From Planctomycetaceae bacterium (GTDB taxonomy: Bacteria > Planctomycetota > Planctomycetia > Planctomycetales > Planctomycetaceae), in NCBI GenBank assembly GCA_002722955.1, contig PBMZ01000006.1:23109-87108 (forward strand): 64,000 nt of DNA, written 5' to 3'. Made by a program: the position numbers and the translations under genes. Below the pieces are notes generated by a model. That model was not told the DNA's origin and searched no databases. It worked only from the letters and a program-made list of their open reading frames with translations. This document shows positions 1 to 9,533 of the stretch, piece after piece. Numbering within the stretch: position 1 is the stretch's first letter; each line of letters begins with the position of its first letter.

Positions 1-835
1 TCTTTCTGGTCATACAAGCCACAATCGACTGCCAGTTTTTGTCGCTAAACCAGCACCAATACAAGTCACGTATCTCGGATATTTGGCTTCTACGGGAATA
101 CCACAAATAGATTATCGGCTTATTGATGGGTATGCTCGACCGGATGTTGGTATAGAGAAATTAATCGAACTTCCAAATTGCTACTTGTGCTACCAACCGC
201 TTGAATCAGGTATCTCAGCTAGTATTAACGCACAATCTAAAAAAGGGCATGTGACTTTTGGTAGCTTTCATCGTCTTTCTAAAATTCATCATCGCTTGGT
301 GAACGTCTGGTCTGAGATTTTATTGAGGGTGCCAGATTCAGCACTTTTGATGAAGACGAGATATCTCGATGATCCCGAAATAAAAATGAAACTCTTAGAT
401 AAATTCATTGATAATGGCATCGATCCGGAAAGAATTATTTTTAAAGGTCATTCTGACTCCTTAACCTCCCATCTCTCCGCCTACAATGATATTGATATTA
501 TGCTGGATGCATTTCCATATAATGGAACAACAATCACCTGTGAGTCCTTGTGGATGGGGGTTCCAGTTGTAACTGTAGCGGGACAAGTCCATTTTAGTCG
601 TGTAGGAGTTAGTATCAATACCAATTCTGGGCTCCCTGAATTGATCGGAAACGATGAAAATGAGTATGTCAAGATTGCCTCAAATTTGGCCGAGGACCAT
701 AGCCGATTGGCTGAATACAATTGCCAATTGAGAAAACAATTTTTGGATTCGTTAGTTTGTGACCCAGTTACTTTTACCCAAAACTTGGAAACTACCTACA
801 GAAAGATGTACCACCGCTGGCGACATTCGAACTGA
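1..835 (+). CDS. O-GlcNAc transferase-like (GT41) C-terminal domain, 5' end outside window
   Basis: This is the C-terminal part of an OGT/SPINDLY-type protein glycosyltransferase, which transfers a sugar from a UDP-sugar to Ser/Thr of proteins. The frame is open from base 2, so the gene begins upstream; about 277 residues are visible. The opening residues SGHTSHNRLPVF and PAPIQVTYLGY are the classic start of the second catalytic lobe. Later come FGSFHRLSKI, the GHSD motif and LDAFPYNGTTITCESLWMG, the UDP-binding signature, followed by GVPVVTVAG. The TPR part expected upstream lies outside the window. An internal TTG at 83 is unlikely to be a real start because homology continues before it. 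The family assignment is firm; the acceptor is unknown. Confidence 0.9.
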   Translation, partial: LSGHTSHNRLPVFVAKPAPIQVTYLGYLASTGIPQIDYRLIDGYARPDVGIEKLIELPNCYLCYQPLESGISASINAQSKKGHVTFGSFHRLSKIHHRLVNVWSEILLRVPDSALLMKTRYLDDPEIKMKLLDKFIDNGIDPERIIFKGHSDSLTSHLSAYNDIDIMLDAFPYNGTTITCESLWMGVPVVTVAGQVHFSRVGVSINTNSGLPELIGNDENEYVKIASNLAEDHSRLAEYNCQLRKQFLDSLVCDPVTFTQNLETTYRKMYHRWRHSN

Positions 836-1331
836 TCTGGATCCTTATTTTTGCCTTAATTGATTTGAATAGTTCGGCATTTTAATTGTAAGGATATCTA
901 TTCAGAAATATCTTGAGGCCTTAGATATTATCGTTTTTGAAATGGCTAAACTCCTTTTATGTCATTAGTATTCATTAGGTAAATTATTCAGTTAGTAGTA
1001 TACAAGGAATTCGATCCGGATTTTCACCCAAACTGGTCTCATACATTTTTACCTTTCAGTTCGTAGCTGGCATACTTCCATTATCTATTTATTGTATCGA
1101 TGGAAGTTCAAATTATATAAATTTCTTATACTAAAAATCGTATACAGTTGAAGTAATTGTACAAAGATAAACCATTAAGATTGAATATATCGAGTTACAA
1201 AATCTGTTTACTTTTAGTTTTTTCGTTTCATCCTTGTAAAAGGATATAGAATGTCTTTAACTTACAACACAACTGTGAGAAAACCAGAAGTATTTGGAGA
1301 AAAAACCTAATTATTGCTAGGAGGTAAGACT
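836..1331. other. Intergenic gap, no gene recognised
   Basis: About 500 bases of AT-rich sequence separate the OGT-like gene from the next epimerase. I see no open frame with protein-like content on either strand and no strong terminator hairpin. The only clear signal is the ribosome binding site AGGAGGT at 1319-1325, which belongs to the downstream gene. Confidence 0.5.
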
Positions 1332-2318
1332 ATGAAAATTTTGGTTACTGGCAATGCTGGACTTATGGGAGCTCGATTTTGTGATTGGCTGGTTGAAAAA
1401 ACGAGCCACGATATTATTGGAATTGATGATCTCAGCGGTGGTTATCAAGATAATATTCATCCAAAAGTTACTTTCATTAAACAAAACTTGCTTGATGACC
1501 TGACTCCAATCTTTGAACAGCATGAGCCAGAAGTAATTTATCACTTTGCTGCATATGCAGCCGAAGGGCTATCTCCATTTATTCGCAGATATAACTATGA
1601 AAACAATCTGATTGCTTCTGTGAATTTGATCAATAACGCAATCAAATTTGATGTTCAGCGGTTTGTTTTTACTAGTTCCATGGCAGTTTATGGCGATTCT
1701 TGTACCCCACCTTTTACTGAAAATGACCCGACAAGGCCGATTGATCCATATGGTATTGCCAAACTTGCAGTGGAGAAAGATTTAGAAGTTGCCTATGAAC
1801 AGCATGGCTTGAAATATACGATCATTCGTCCGCATAATTTCTATGGAGACAAACAAAATATTTGGGATCGTTATCGAAATGTTTTAGGAATTTGGATGAA
1901 TCAAGTTATTAATGAAGAAAACCCTACGATTTTTGGTAATGGAGAACAGCGACGTGCATTTTCCTGTATAGATGATGCTTTGGTTCCACTATGGAACGCG
2001 AGTCAACGAGATGCCTGTATTGGTCAAGTGATCAACCTTGGTGGGATCAAGGATGTTTCGATTTTAGATGCCTGCTTAACTTTATTGGACGTTACCGGAA
2101 CTAAACTACAGCCAGTTTTTTTAGAAAATCGACATGAGGCAAAAAATGCATTCAGTTCATGGGAGAAGTCCATCGAGTTACTAGATTTTGAACATAAAAT
2201 CGAGTTGAGGGAAGGATTAGAGAAGATGTGGCAGTGGGCAAAAAAACAACCTAAACGCCCCCAATTCACTTGGCATGAATATGAACTAGATAAAAATCTC
2301 TATGGCTTTTGGCAATGA
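1332..2318 (+). CDS. NAD-dependent sugar-nucleotide epimerase/dehydratase (extended SDR)
   Basis: This extended short-chain dehydrogenase of 328 residues probably acts on a nucleotide sugar in the cytoplasm. The Rossmann motif GNAGLMG is at residues 8-14. The active-site strand reads SSMAVYGDS, followed by the catalytic pair in PYGIAK (YxxxK). RPHNFYG and the later RRAFSCIDD are typical of GalE-like epimerases. The Ser-Met-Ala at the active site favours an epimerase over a 4,6-dehydratase, which would carry Asp-Glu or Ser-Glu. The start is ATG 1332, because a perfect AGGAGGT lies 6 bases upstream; an in-frame TTG at 1314 would precede that site. Substrate unknown. Confidence 0.8.
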   Translation: MKILVTGNAGLMGARFCDWLVEKTSHDIIGIDDLSGGYQDNIHPKVTFIKQNLLDDLTPIFEQHEPEVIYHFAAYAAEGLSPFIRRYNYENNLIASVNLINNAIKFDVQRFVFTSSMAVYGDSCTPPFTENDPTRPIDPYGIAKLAVEKDLEVAYEQHGLKYTIIRPHNFYGDKQNIWDRYRNVLGIWMNQVINEENPTIFGNGEQRRAFSCIDDALVPLWNASQRDACIGQVINLGGIKDVSILDACLTLLDVTGTKLQPVFLENRHEAKNAFSSWEKSIELLDFEHKIELREGLEKMWQWAKKQPKRPQFTWHEYELDKNLYGFWQ

Positions 2319-2752
2319 TCTTTTTGAACGGCGCGCCTGCTTGTATCATGTACAGTGTTTATCCAACAATCTGTATAAGAACTTAGATTTTTGAAATCAG
2401 GCTTCTCATCTTTTGCTTGATAGATTAATTTTACTCAGAAATCTAGATGTATATGGTTGTGAATAAACTGAATCAATAATGTAAGAAATTTGGTGGATTT
2501 TTTCAATTTGTATATAATCGCGATTCATAACTTATGGTATTGTTGAATAATAAGTCTAGCTAGGTCTTCTGATGTGAGAATCATTAAGGCGATAGTTTAA
2601 AGTTTCTGTTAATAAAAGTAATATTCCGATTCTATTGTCTACATAGTAAAAAAGAAAGATATCTCGATAAAATATAAGAAGATTGAATAGAAAATTTGCT
2701 TGTATTTTTCATATGTGGTTCACATAATTAGAATCAATTGAGTAAAAAACAA
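2319..2752. other. Intergenic gap, no gene recognised
   Basis: About 430 AT-rich bases with frequent stops on both strands. The only GC-rich spot is the palindrome GGCGCGCC at 2330-2337 just after the epimerase stop; it is too short and lacks a T-tract, so I do not call a terminator. No promoter is convincing. Confidence 0.4.
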
Positions 2753-4213
2753 ATGCCTTCTTATGATAACTTGAATATTCTTTTTTCATCTCATTACTCT
2801 GACGAGTATATCAAAGTGCCTGATTTTTCTTCTCGGCAGGTTAATTGTGGTCCTAACTGTCAAGATAAAGACGATGGTATTCGTGCATTGTCTGTAAAAA
2901 CCCCAGTCGGACAATATGATATCCAAGAAATTATTAGCAAGTTGCCCAATAACCAAAGACCTGACTTGGTAATTGTGAAATCGGACGCTACTCGTTCTAA
3001 TCATCCGATAAATATTGAGAGCTTATCGATACCGACACTTCTGATTATTGGTGATACAATGCACCAACATCGTCCGCTTCAGACGATGTTAGCATATGCA
3101 AGGGAGCAAAAATTCGATTATTATGTTGCTGATCACGGAAAAAGACATTTACATTTTTTTCGTCAACTTGGTATTGATGCCCATTGGTTACCTGGCGTAC
3201 TAATAAGAACATGGGATATCCCATTTGAACAAGTAAGAGATATTCCTATATCATTTGTAGGTCAGGCAGGTAGATTCCACCCCCATAGGCGGCTGTTACT
3301 CGATAAAGTAAAAAATGATAAATTCAATTTATTTCAAACGCGAGCCTCCCAGAAAGACGCTTGTCTTATCTACGCTAAATCTCAGATAACATTGAATTTA
3401 AGTATGATGGGTGATATTAACTTGCGGGTATTCGAAGCACTATCTGCTGGTGGATTTTTAATTACAGACGATATATCCCCTCAAGCTGGAAAAGACTTGA
3501 TATTTAAGAATGGTGAGCATTTGGTTTTATTCAAAGATTATGAAGATCTCAAATCCAAACTCAATTATTACCTAGAAAATCCATCAGAAGCGATGGCTAT
3601 TGCAGAAAAAGGCTATCAAGAATTCTATTTAAATCATTCCCCAAGCGTCAAGCGTAAGCAATTATTTGACCTAGTATTTGAGGGAAAACTACCAAATTCA
3701 TATGATGGCAGAACAGACAAACGTTCTATAATCATTCCAGAAAACAAACAAACAGTAATAGCTGATAGGGTTCAGAAATACGAGTATTTACAGTCAATAC
3801 ACCGAATAAAGGAAAAATTAAAACTTATTTTTCTTGTAGGTTCTGACCAATACCTTCTATCTGATCTCGTTGATATGCCAAGATTTGAGTTATATCATAC
3901 TGATCCTCCATCAGAAAATCTAATGAATGCTATTGGTCCAAACCAAATTACAAGAATAGACTTGACGAACATAAAAAATGAAAATTGTTCTTGCACTTTT
4001 GATCTCGCGGTTGTGAGCTGGCAAACTCTTGAATTTTCTTTTTCGAAAAATTACCTCAAAAAGGCTAAGATAAAGCAGGTAATTGTTGCAAACGATAAAT
4101 CTGTACCCGAAATGGACATTTCGTTTGATATTGATAATGAAATCATGAATTTTGGGTACTTGGCTTTAAGACATGACGGTTTAACTGTTTACCATTTGCA
4201 AACTAGAGACTAA
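2753..4213 (+). CDS. CgeB-like glycosyltransferase (GT-B, Glyco_trans_1_2 domain)
   Basis: This is a predicted cytoplasmic glycosyltransferase of about 486 residues. The middle of the protein has the layout of spore-protein CgeB relatives: a strand with WLPGVLI, then DIPISFVGQAGRFHPHRR, and the donor-binding segment LRVFEALSAGGFLITD. The segment KNGEHLVLFKDYEDLKSKL and the helix with ENPSEAMAIAEKGYQEF follow. The C-terminal ~150 residues (after about 330) form an extra domain that I do not recognise. The start is uncertain: ATG 2753 is chosen, but TTG 2738 is in frame and neither has a good ribosome binding site. The next gene starts 15 bases after the stop, so it likely shares a transcript with the WlbA-like trio. 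Donor and acceptor unknown. Confidence 0.72.
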   Translation: MPSYDNLNILFSSHYSDEYIKVPDFSSRQVNCGPNCQDKDDGIRALSVKTPVGQYDIQEIISKLPNNQRPDLVIVKSDATRSNHPINIESLSIPTLLIIGDTMHQHRPLQTMLAYAREQKFDYYVADHGKRHLHFFRQLGIDAHWLPGVLIRTWDIPFEQVRDIPISFVGQAGRFHPHRRLLLDKVKNDKFNLFQTRASQKDACLIYAKSQITLNLSMMGDINLRVFEALSAGGFLITDDISPQAGKDLIFKNGEHLVLFKDYEDLKSKLNYYLENPSEAMAIAEKGYQEFYLNHSPSVKRKQLFDLVFEGKLPNSYDGRTDKRSIIIPENKQTVIADRVQKYEYLQSIHRIKEKLKLIFLVGSDQYLLSDLVDMPRFELYHTDPPSENLMNAIGPNQITRIDLTNIKNENCSCTFDLAVVSWQTLEFSFSKNYLKKAKIKQVIVANDKSVPEMDISFDIDNEIMNFGYLALRHDGLTVYHLQTRD

Positions 4214-4228
4214 ATACAGGTTTTCATT

Positions 4229-5260
4229 GTGAAGAAAATTAAGGTAGCACAACTTGGGGTTGGGTATTGGGGCCCAAATTTACTCAGAAATTTGCTTAGT
4301 AATCACAAATGCGAAGTTCAATGTGTTGTTGACTTATCATTAGAACGAAGATTATTTGTGGAAAATCTGAATTCAACTATAAATGTTCAAGCTGATTCCA
4401 ATGCAGTTTTTGAAGATGAAGGGATCGAAGCTGTGGTGATTGCGACACCAGCGAGAACTCACTTTCAGCTAGTAATGAGAGCTCTTGAAGCAGGTAAACA
4501 TGTATTGGTTGAAAAACCAATGGCAACTACGGTAGAAGAAGTTGACCTTATCAGCCAAATTGCAGAAAAAAAGGAATTAGTTGCAATGGTAGGGCATACT
4601 TTCCTTTACAATCAATGTGTACAGTTCATAAAACGTGTGATTGATCAAGGAGACATTGGTACTGTTCGTTACATATACAGTCAGCGACTGAACTTGGGTC
4701 GAATTCGTAGGGACGTCAATGCGCTGTGGAACTTAGCACCACATGATGTCAGTATCCTGCAGTATTGGTTGAACGAACCTGAACCGATTGACGTCTCGAT
4801 GACTGGAATGTGTTTCGTACAGGAGAGTATTGAGGATGTTGCCTTCTTAAACATTACTTATCCTAACAATATTATGGCTCATTGTCATGTGAGTTGGTTA
4901 GATCCTCAGAAAGTAAGGCAAATCACCGTAGTTGGTAGCAAAAAAATGATTGTCTACGATGACTTGGCTGATAATAAAGTTGCTATTTACGATAAGGGAA
5001 TTGATAGGATGGCGGTTTTAGGAGAGGGAATGGACTTTGATCAGAGCCCTCTATTTACGCTTAGCCATCGTTCTGGTGATGTAATTCTGCCTAAAATTGA
5101 ATGGAAAGAACCTCTTCAACTAGAAGTTAATCATTTTCTGGACTGTATAATGGGTCAAGATGAATGTTTAACCTCAACGGAACACGCAAGAAACGTAATC
5201 CAAATTTTGAGTTTAGCTAGTGATAAAAACAGAACACATTCGCGAAACAGCCATTATTAA
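4229..5260 (+). CDS. Gfo/Idh/MocA oxidoreductase, WlbA/WbpB-like nucleotide-sugar 3-dehydrogenase
   Basis: This NAD-dependent oxidoreductase of 343 residues has the N-terminal Rossmann motif GVGYWGPN and the signature VEKPMAT near residue 95. The motif RLNLGRIRRDVNALWNLAPHD is the hallmark of the WlbA/WbpB branch, which oxidises C3 of a UDP-sugar (UDP-GlcNAcA in Bordetella and Pseudomonas) to a 3-keto sugar. It starts with GTG at 4229, 15 bases after the glycosyltransferase. Its last 41 bases overlap the acetyltransferase frame, showing translational coupling. Together with the next two genes it forms the classic set dehydrogenase, N-acetyltransferase, aminotransferase for a 3-acetamido sugar. 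The exact substrate is inferred; related enzymes act on 6-deoxy sugars. Confidence 0.85.
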   Translation: MKKIKVAQLGVGYWGPNLLRNLLSNHKCEVQCVVDLSLERRLFVENLNSTINVQADSNAVFEDEGIEAVVIATPARTHFQLVMRALEAGKHVLVEKPMATTVEEVDLISQIAEKKELVAMVGHTFLYNQCVQFIKRVIDQGDIGTVRYIYSQRLNLGRIRRDVNALWNLAPHDVSILQYWLNEPEPIDVSMTGMCFVQESIEDVAFLNITYPNNIMAHCHVSWLDPQKVRQITVVGSKKMIVYDDLADNKVAIYDKGIDRMAVLGEGMDFDQSPLFTLSHRSGDVILPKIEWKEPLQLEVNHFLDCIMGQDECLTSTEHARNVIQILSLASDKNRTHSRNSHY

Positions 5261-5693
5261 AAACAGCCATATTGGAGAGGGTACAAAAATTTGGCACTAT
5301 GCAAATATTTATGACTGTAAAATTGGTGGGTCTTGTACCATCGGCTCTTTTGTAGAAATTCAGAATGGTGTCAGTATTGGGAATTCAGTGACCATTTCTT
5401 CTCATAGCTTCATATGTTCTCTCAGTGTAATTGAAGATGATGTATTTGTAGGACATGGAGTAATGACGATTAATGACATTTATCCACCTTCATTTAAACG
5501 TACAGGAAGCAAAGAAAAATGGAAGCCCATATTAATTAAATCTGGAGCAGTGATCGGTAGTAACGCTACGATTATGCCTGTCACTATTGGTGCAAATTCA
5601 ATAATTGGCGCTGGTAGTGTTATTTTGAAAGATATACCTGATAATGCAGTTGTCGCAGGTAACCCTGCAAAAATCATAAGATATGTGAAATAG
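5220..5693 (+). CDS. Left-handed beta-helix sugar N-acetyltransferase, WlbB/WbpD-like
   Basis: This 157-residue trimeric hexapeptide-repeat acyltransferase is predicted to acetylate the 3-amino group made by the neighbouring aminotransferase. Hexapeptide repeats run almost end to end, for example NSHIGEGTKIWHYANIYDC, IGGSCTIGSFVEIQNG and VSIGNSVTISS. They finish with GSNATIMPVTIGANSIIGAG and the typical ending DNAVVAGNPAKIIR. The conserved MTINDIYP loop, with its Asn-Asp near residue 83, matches the WlbB/WbpD group. The start is GTG 5220, inside the end of the dehydrogenase gene (41-base overlap). The aminotransferase begins 5 bases after its stop. Acetyl-CoA as donor is known for the family and not shown here. 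Confidence 0.85.
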   Translation: MIKTEHIRETAIIKNSHIGEGTKIWHYANIYDCKIGGSCTIGSFVEIQNGVSIGNSVTISSHSFICSLSVIEDDVFVGHGVMTINDIYPPSFKRTGSKEKWKPILIKSGAVIGSNATIMPVTIGANSIIGAGSVILKDIPDNAVVAGNPAKIIRYVK

Positions 5694-5698
5694 TAAAT

Positions 5699-6811
5699 AT
5701 GAGAGTCCCATTTGTAGATTTAAAATCCCAATATCAAGAAATTAAGTTAGAAATTGACGTAGCAATACAGCAGGTTATTGATCAATCAGCATTTGTTCGG
5801 GGTTCCCATGTAAAATCTTTTGAAAAAAACTACAAGACCTTATTCGGGGTTGAACATTGCATTTCTTGTGGTAATGGCACTGATGCACTATACATTTCTC
5901 TCAAAGCCTTAGGGATTGGTCCTGGTGATGAAGTTATTACGACGGCTTTGAGTTGGATTGCTAGTTCTGAAGTTATTACCCAGTGTGGAGCAAAAGTAGT
6001 TTTTGCTGATATAGAAGCTGATTATTACACAATAGACCCGCTAGATATAGAAAGAAAAATTACTAAAAACACGAAAGCTATAATTCCAGTACATCTTCAT
6101 GGACAGGCCGCCAACATGCAAGCAATTATGTCAATTGCTGAGCGGCATAACCTTTACGTAATTGAAGATTGTGCCCAAGCTCACCTAGGCAAGTACAGAG
6201 GAGAAATACTAGGTACTTTTGGAATTGCGGGTACATTTAGTTTTTATCCTTCCAAGAATTTGGGTGCGTTTGGAGATGCCGGTGCGATTATTTCGAATAA
6301 CGAAGAGTTTGCTATTAAGGCGCGTATGTTCGCTAATCATGGGGCGATTGAGAAGCCAGATCACTTGTTGGAAGGTATAAACAGCAGAATGGATGGAATA
6401 CAAGCGGCAGTTCTTTCTGTAAAACTTAATTATTTAAAAAAGTGGAACCAACAAAGGAAAATAGTGGCCAACTCATATACGAAATTCCTATCACGAATTC
6501 CTGATATTTTGCCACCAAAAATCCGGCCAGATTCTCAACACGCCTTTCATCTTTATGTAGTACAGACTAATGAACGGGACCAACTCAGATCATACTTGTC
6601 GGATGAAGGAATTGATTCGTCTATTCACTATCCAATAGCCCTGCCTTTTCTCGGTGCATACGATTACCTGAAACACTGCCCATCGGATTTCCCAGTTGCT
6701 TTTGGAGTAACTCAAAATATTTTGTCTTTACCGATGTATCCCGAATTAACTACCAATCAGTTGGAAAGAATATTAGATACTATACTTCAAAGCACTGTAA
6801 GGAAAAAGTGA
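5699..6811 (+). CDS. DegT/DnrJ/EryC1 PLP sugar aminotransferase, WlbC/WbpE-like
   Basis: This 370-residue PLP enzyme transfers an amino group from glutamate to a keto sugar nucleotide. It opens with VPFVDLKSQY and has CISCGNGTDALYISL for phosphate binding. VIEDCAQAHLGKYRG contains the PLP-contacting Asp. The Schiff-base lysine is in FYPSKNLGAFGDAGAI near residue 185, and the end of the fold carries SSIHYPIALPFLGAY. The ATG at 5699 follows the acetyltransferase stop by 5 bases, completing a WlbA-WlbB-WlbC-like operon that would make a UDP-2,3-diacetamido-type uronic acid or a related 3-acetamido sugar. The C3 position is inferred from the neighbouring dehydrogenase. Confidence 0.88.
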   Translation: MRVPFVDLKSQYQEIKLEIDVAIQQVIDQSAFVRGSHVKSFEKNYKTLFGVEHCISCGNGTDALYISLKALGIGPGDEVITTALSWIASSEVITQCGAKVVFADIEADYYTIDPLDIERKITKNTKAIIPVHLHGQAANMQAIMSIAERHNLYVIEDCAQAHLGKYRGEILGTFGIAGTFSFYPSKNLGAFGDAGAIISNNEEFAIKARMFANHGAIEKPDHLLEGINSRMDGIQAAVLSVKLNYLKKWNQQRKIVANSYTKFLSRIPDILPPKIRPDSQHAFHLYVVQTNERDQLRSYLSDEGIDSSIHYPIALPFLGAYDYLKHCPSDFPVAFGVTQNILSLPMYPELTTNQLERILDTILQSTVRKK

Positions 6812-7809
6812 TTGTCGAGAAAAAACGTGGAAAGAACATCATTGCCTAAGTATAAAAACAATCTGAACTCGGTTGTGAAAATACTACTCAATAATCTCGA
6901 GAATTGAAAATGCTCACACTACGTTTCTAATAATTCTAATTATCCTCTAAATATTAAAAAAGTGAACTCTTCTTTGAATTGATTGTCTGTCTGTTGTTTG
7001 GTTTTCATTGATTTGATAATCTTCTTTTAAGATTCTCCACAGAAACCTACTTATTACAGGATTAATCAGACACAAATATGGGTTGAATTCCTTCTATAAA
7101 ATGATATTGACGCTGCATTTTATAAAACTATTTTTTCACATTTTTAATCTACCTCAAAACACATACACTCTCCAGTTCACTTTTTGCGATTGATTTATAA
7201 GGTAATTATTGAGAAATTGAAATACAAAATTTGGTCTTTCGTACTTTTAACAAGGTATTCGTCATTAAGCTTAAAAAATCAATTTTAAGTCTCTAAATCT
7301 CTATAACTCAGATTTACATGATACATAAACGATTGGTAATAATATAAGCGTGATTTATTACAAACTAATCTGACGAGCAAAATTAGGATGTTAGTGTCTT
7401 CACAATCAAAAGCTGTTCATAATTATTTCTCCTTTGTGATGGAAAAGCCTAAGCGTTAATCATGATAAAGTGAAAACTAATATTATCAAATGCTTAGGCA
7501 ATCGATAACAGAAGTGTCTTTTAATTTTGAATTATTTAATAAAAGAAAAAATGCTTTCTCTTTCACTTTTGTTTGCTCAGTGGACATTATTTCTTTGAAA
7601 TTTCAACTATCATTCACGGAAATGCTTGAATGTTCCTCAATGATAGAATTTAGTAGAATAGAATTGATTCATCATAGTATTAATAGTAGAATGGAGCCAG
7701 TGTGTATACAACAATATATGTGTTGTAATAAATAAAAATCTTTAGAAAGCTCAGAGAAATGACGAACTCAATAACAGCTTTAATATTAGTAACAACTAGT
7801 TATTGAATC
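6812..7809. other. 1-kb intergenic region, no supported gene
   Basis: This long AT-rich gap separates the aminotransferase from the TPR gene. An open frame at 7490-7735 has phenylalanine/serine-rich content with no recognisable motif and no ribosome binding site, so I treat it as chance. No tRNA, repeat or insertion sequence is visible. Confidence 0.4.
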
Positions 7810-8277
7810 ATGGATCAAGACTTAAAGAAAGCCCAATATTTTTTTCAAATCGGAAGATATGAAGACGCACTGAAGATTGGCACTCATATTCTTGATAGCG
7901 GAAATCGTTGCCCCCAGCTATTACATTTACTAGGTCTTTGTTGTATTCATACAAACAGGTTCAATGACGCGAAAGAATTTCTTCATCAAGCCGTCATTTT
8001 TGAACCCTTAAATGAAAAAAAATGGCAGGATCTCGGGTTTGTTTTTCACAAACTGGGTTTATTTGATCAAGGGTTAGAAGCGTACTTGAATTCTTTACAA
8101 ATTAACCCTGACTCTGCTCTGGCACTCAATGGTTTAGCCGTTATCTCTGCACACTGTAAAGATTATAATGCTTCTATCAAATATATCCGATTAGCAAATA
8201 AAATTGCTCCAAACGATAATAATATTAAGAACAACTACGCTAAAATTAGTGGAATTTGGAAATCTAGAAAGATTTAG
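7810..8277 (+). CDS. Small TPR-repeat protein
   Basis: This 155-residue protein consists almost wholly of tetratricopeptide repeats, about four in a row. Typical TPR positions are seen in AQYFFQIGRYEDALKIG, LLGLCCIHTNRFNDAKEFL, DLGFVFHKLGLFDQGLEAY and GLAVISAHCKDYNASIKYI. There is no signal peptide, so it should be cytoplasmic and act as a scaffold or adaptor. In glycan clusters such proteins often occur as the separated TPR part of OGT-type enzymes, and an OGT catalytic end lies at the start of this window; a working partnership is only a guess. It starts at ATG 7810 with no strong ribosome binding site. Confidence 0.7.
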   Translation: MDQDLKKAQYFFQIGRYEDALKIGTHILDSGNRCPQLLHLLGLCCIHTNRFNDAKEFLHQAVIFEPLNEKKWQDLGFVFHKLGLFDQGLEAYLNSLQINPDSALALNGLAVISAHCKDYNASIKYIRLANKIAPNDNNIKNNYAKISGIWKSRKI

Positions 8278-8471
8278 CAATTGTATTAAAATGATTGTCT
8301 TACTTTCGATCATTGGTTATTCCATAGTTATTTCGAGTTTTAATTTGCGTTTAATAACCTGCAATTATATTGAATTAAATATTACTTTCGACTGGTTCGA
8401 GACTACACTGATTTAGGATTTGTGAGATAGACTCGCTACTCTTAATAGTCCATTTTTTGAAGGTAAATGAT

Positions 8472-9533
8472 ATGTTGAAGACATTAGCAGTTGACAATCG
8501 TTCAACCTTGCGAGACGCAATGCAAGTTATTGATAAAAATAGTGGGATGCCATGTATTATTGTAGATAAAAATGGTATTTTCGTAGGTATTATAACTGAC
8601 GGAGATATTCGAAGGGCTCTATTAAGAGGTACCGAAATAGATGAAAATATTAATGTTGTGGTCAATTACAAGTTAGAAATAGAAGACCGTAAGCAAATTG
8701 TTGCCAATATGGACCTGCCAAAAACCCGTTTAAAATGTATGATGGAAGAACATGGCATCAAACATATTCCTATTTTAGATAATTCTGATAAGTTCATTTA
8801 CTTAGCTACACAAGAATATATCGAAGAATCTTCAAAACTAAGTTGTGCTTTAGTAATGGCAGGTGGGCTTGGAACGAGACTCAAACCGCTCACTGATAAT
8901 CTACCAAAGCCTATGTTACCTATCAAAGGGAAACCACTCCTTGAAAGAATTATTGAACAACTTTCAAGGCAAGGGATCTCTAATATTTTTATTTCTACAT
9001 TTTATAAATCAGAAAAAATCATAAATTACTTCAATGATGGTAAAGATTTTGGTGTTTCAATTAACTACCTACACGAGGACAGGCTAACAGGTACAGCAGG
9101 AGCTCTCTTGCTATTGCCACCAATAAATACTCCAATATTAGTTTTAAATGGAGATGTATGTACCACAGTGAATTTTAAACAAATGATGGAATTCCACAAT
9201 GAGCATCAAGCTGATATGACGGTTGGAACTTATCAATTTGCTTACCAACTTGAGTATGGTGTTTTGGAAACAAAGGGCTATGAAGTCATTGGTATTTCAG
9301 AAAAACCGGTGTTGAAATATTCGGTTAATACTGGAATATACATTTTATCTCCTGCTTGTTTTGAATTTATGCCTGACAGCTTTGACAAGTCTGAGTTGTT
9401 TCATATGACAGATTTTTTAGAATTGCTGATTCAGCAAAATTTGAAAGTGGTGGATTTTCCAATTTATGAGTCTTGGCTAGATATTGGTAGTATGGAAGAT
9501 TACAGAGCTGCTCAAGAGCTGAGTGTGCCTTAA
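8472..9533 (+). CDS. ptmE: PtmE-like sugar-1-phosphate nucleotidyltransferase with N-terminal CBS pair
   Basis: This 353-residue protein has two CBS domains (residues about 5-115, with IVDKNGIFVGIITDGDIRRAL and a second IPILDNSDKFIYL). An NTP-transferase domain begins at SCALVMAGGLGTRLKP and continues LPKPMLPIKGKPLLERII. NGDVCTT carries the metal-binding Asp, and the end reads SWLDIGSMEDYRAAQ. This architecture is that of PtmE, the glucosamine-1-phosphate guanylyltransferase that opens the GDP-linked legionaminic acid route in Campylobacter jejuni. The downstream leg genes support the role; nucleotide specificity cannot be read from sequence by eye. The start is ATG 8472, because GAAGG lies 8 bases upstream; a TTG at 8457 is in frame but precedes that site. 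Confidence 0.8.
   Translation: MLKTLAVDNRSTLRDAMQVIDKNSGMPCIIVDKNGIFVGIITDGDIRRALLRGTEIDENINVVVNYKLEIEDRKQIVANMDLPKTRLKCMMEEHGIKHIPILDNSDKFIYLATQEYIEESSKLSCALVMAGGLGTRLKPLTDNLPKPMLPIKGKPLLERIIEQLSRQGISNIFISTFYKSEKIINYFNDGKDFGVSINYLHEDRLTGTAGALLLLPPINTPILVLNGDVCTTVNFKQMMEFHNEHQADMTVGTYQFAYQLEYGVLETKGYEVIGISEKPVLKYSVNTGIYILSPACFEFMPDSFDKSELFHMTDFLELLIQQNLKVVDFPIYESWLDIGSMEDYRAAQELSVP

Noticed and set aside
2330..2337. GGCGCGCC palindrome after the first epimerase
   Set aside because: Too short for a terminator, no T-tract; a single GC-rich site without further meaning.
7490..7735. 81-residue open frame in the gap before the TPR gene
   Set aside because: Phe/Ser-rich composition, no motif, no ribosome binding site; it looks like chance in AT-rich DNA.
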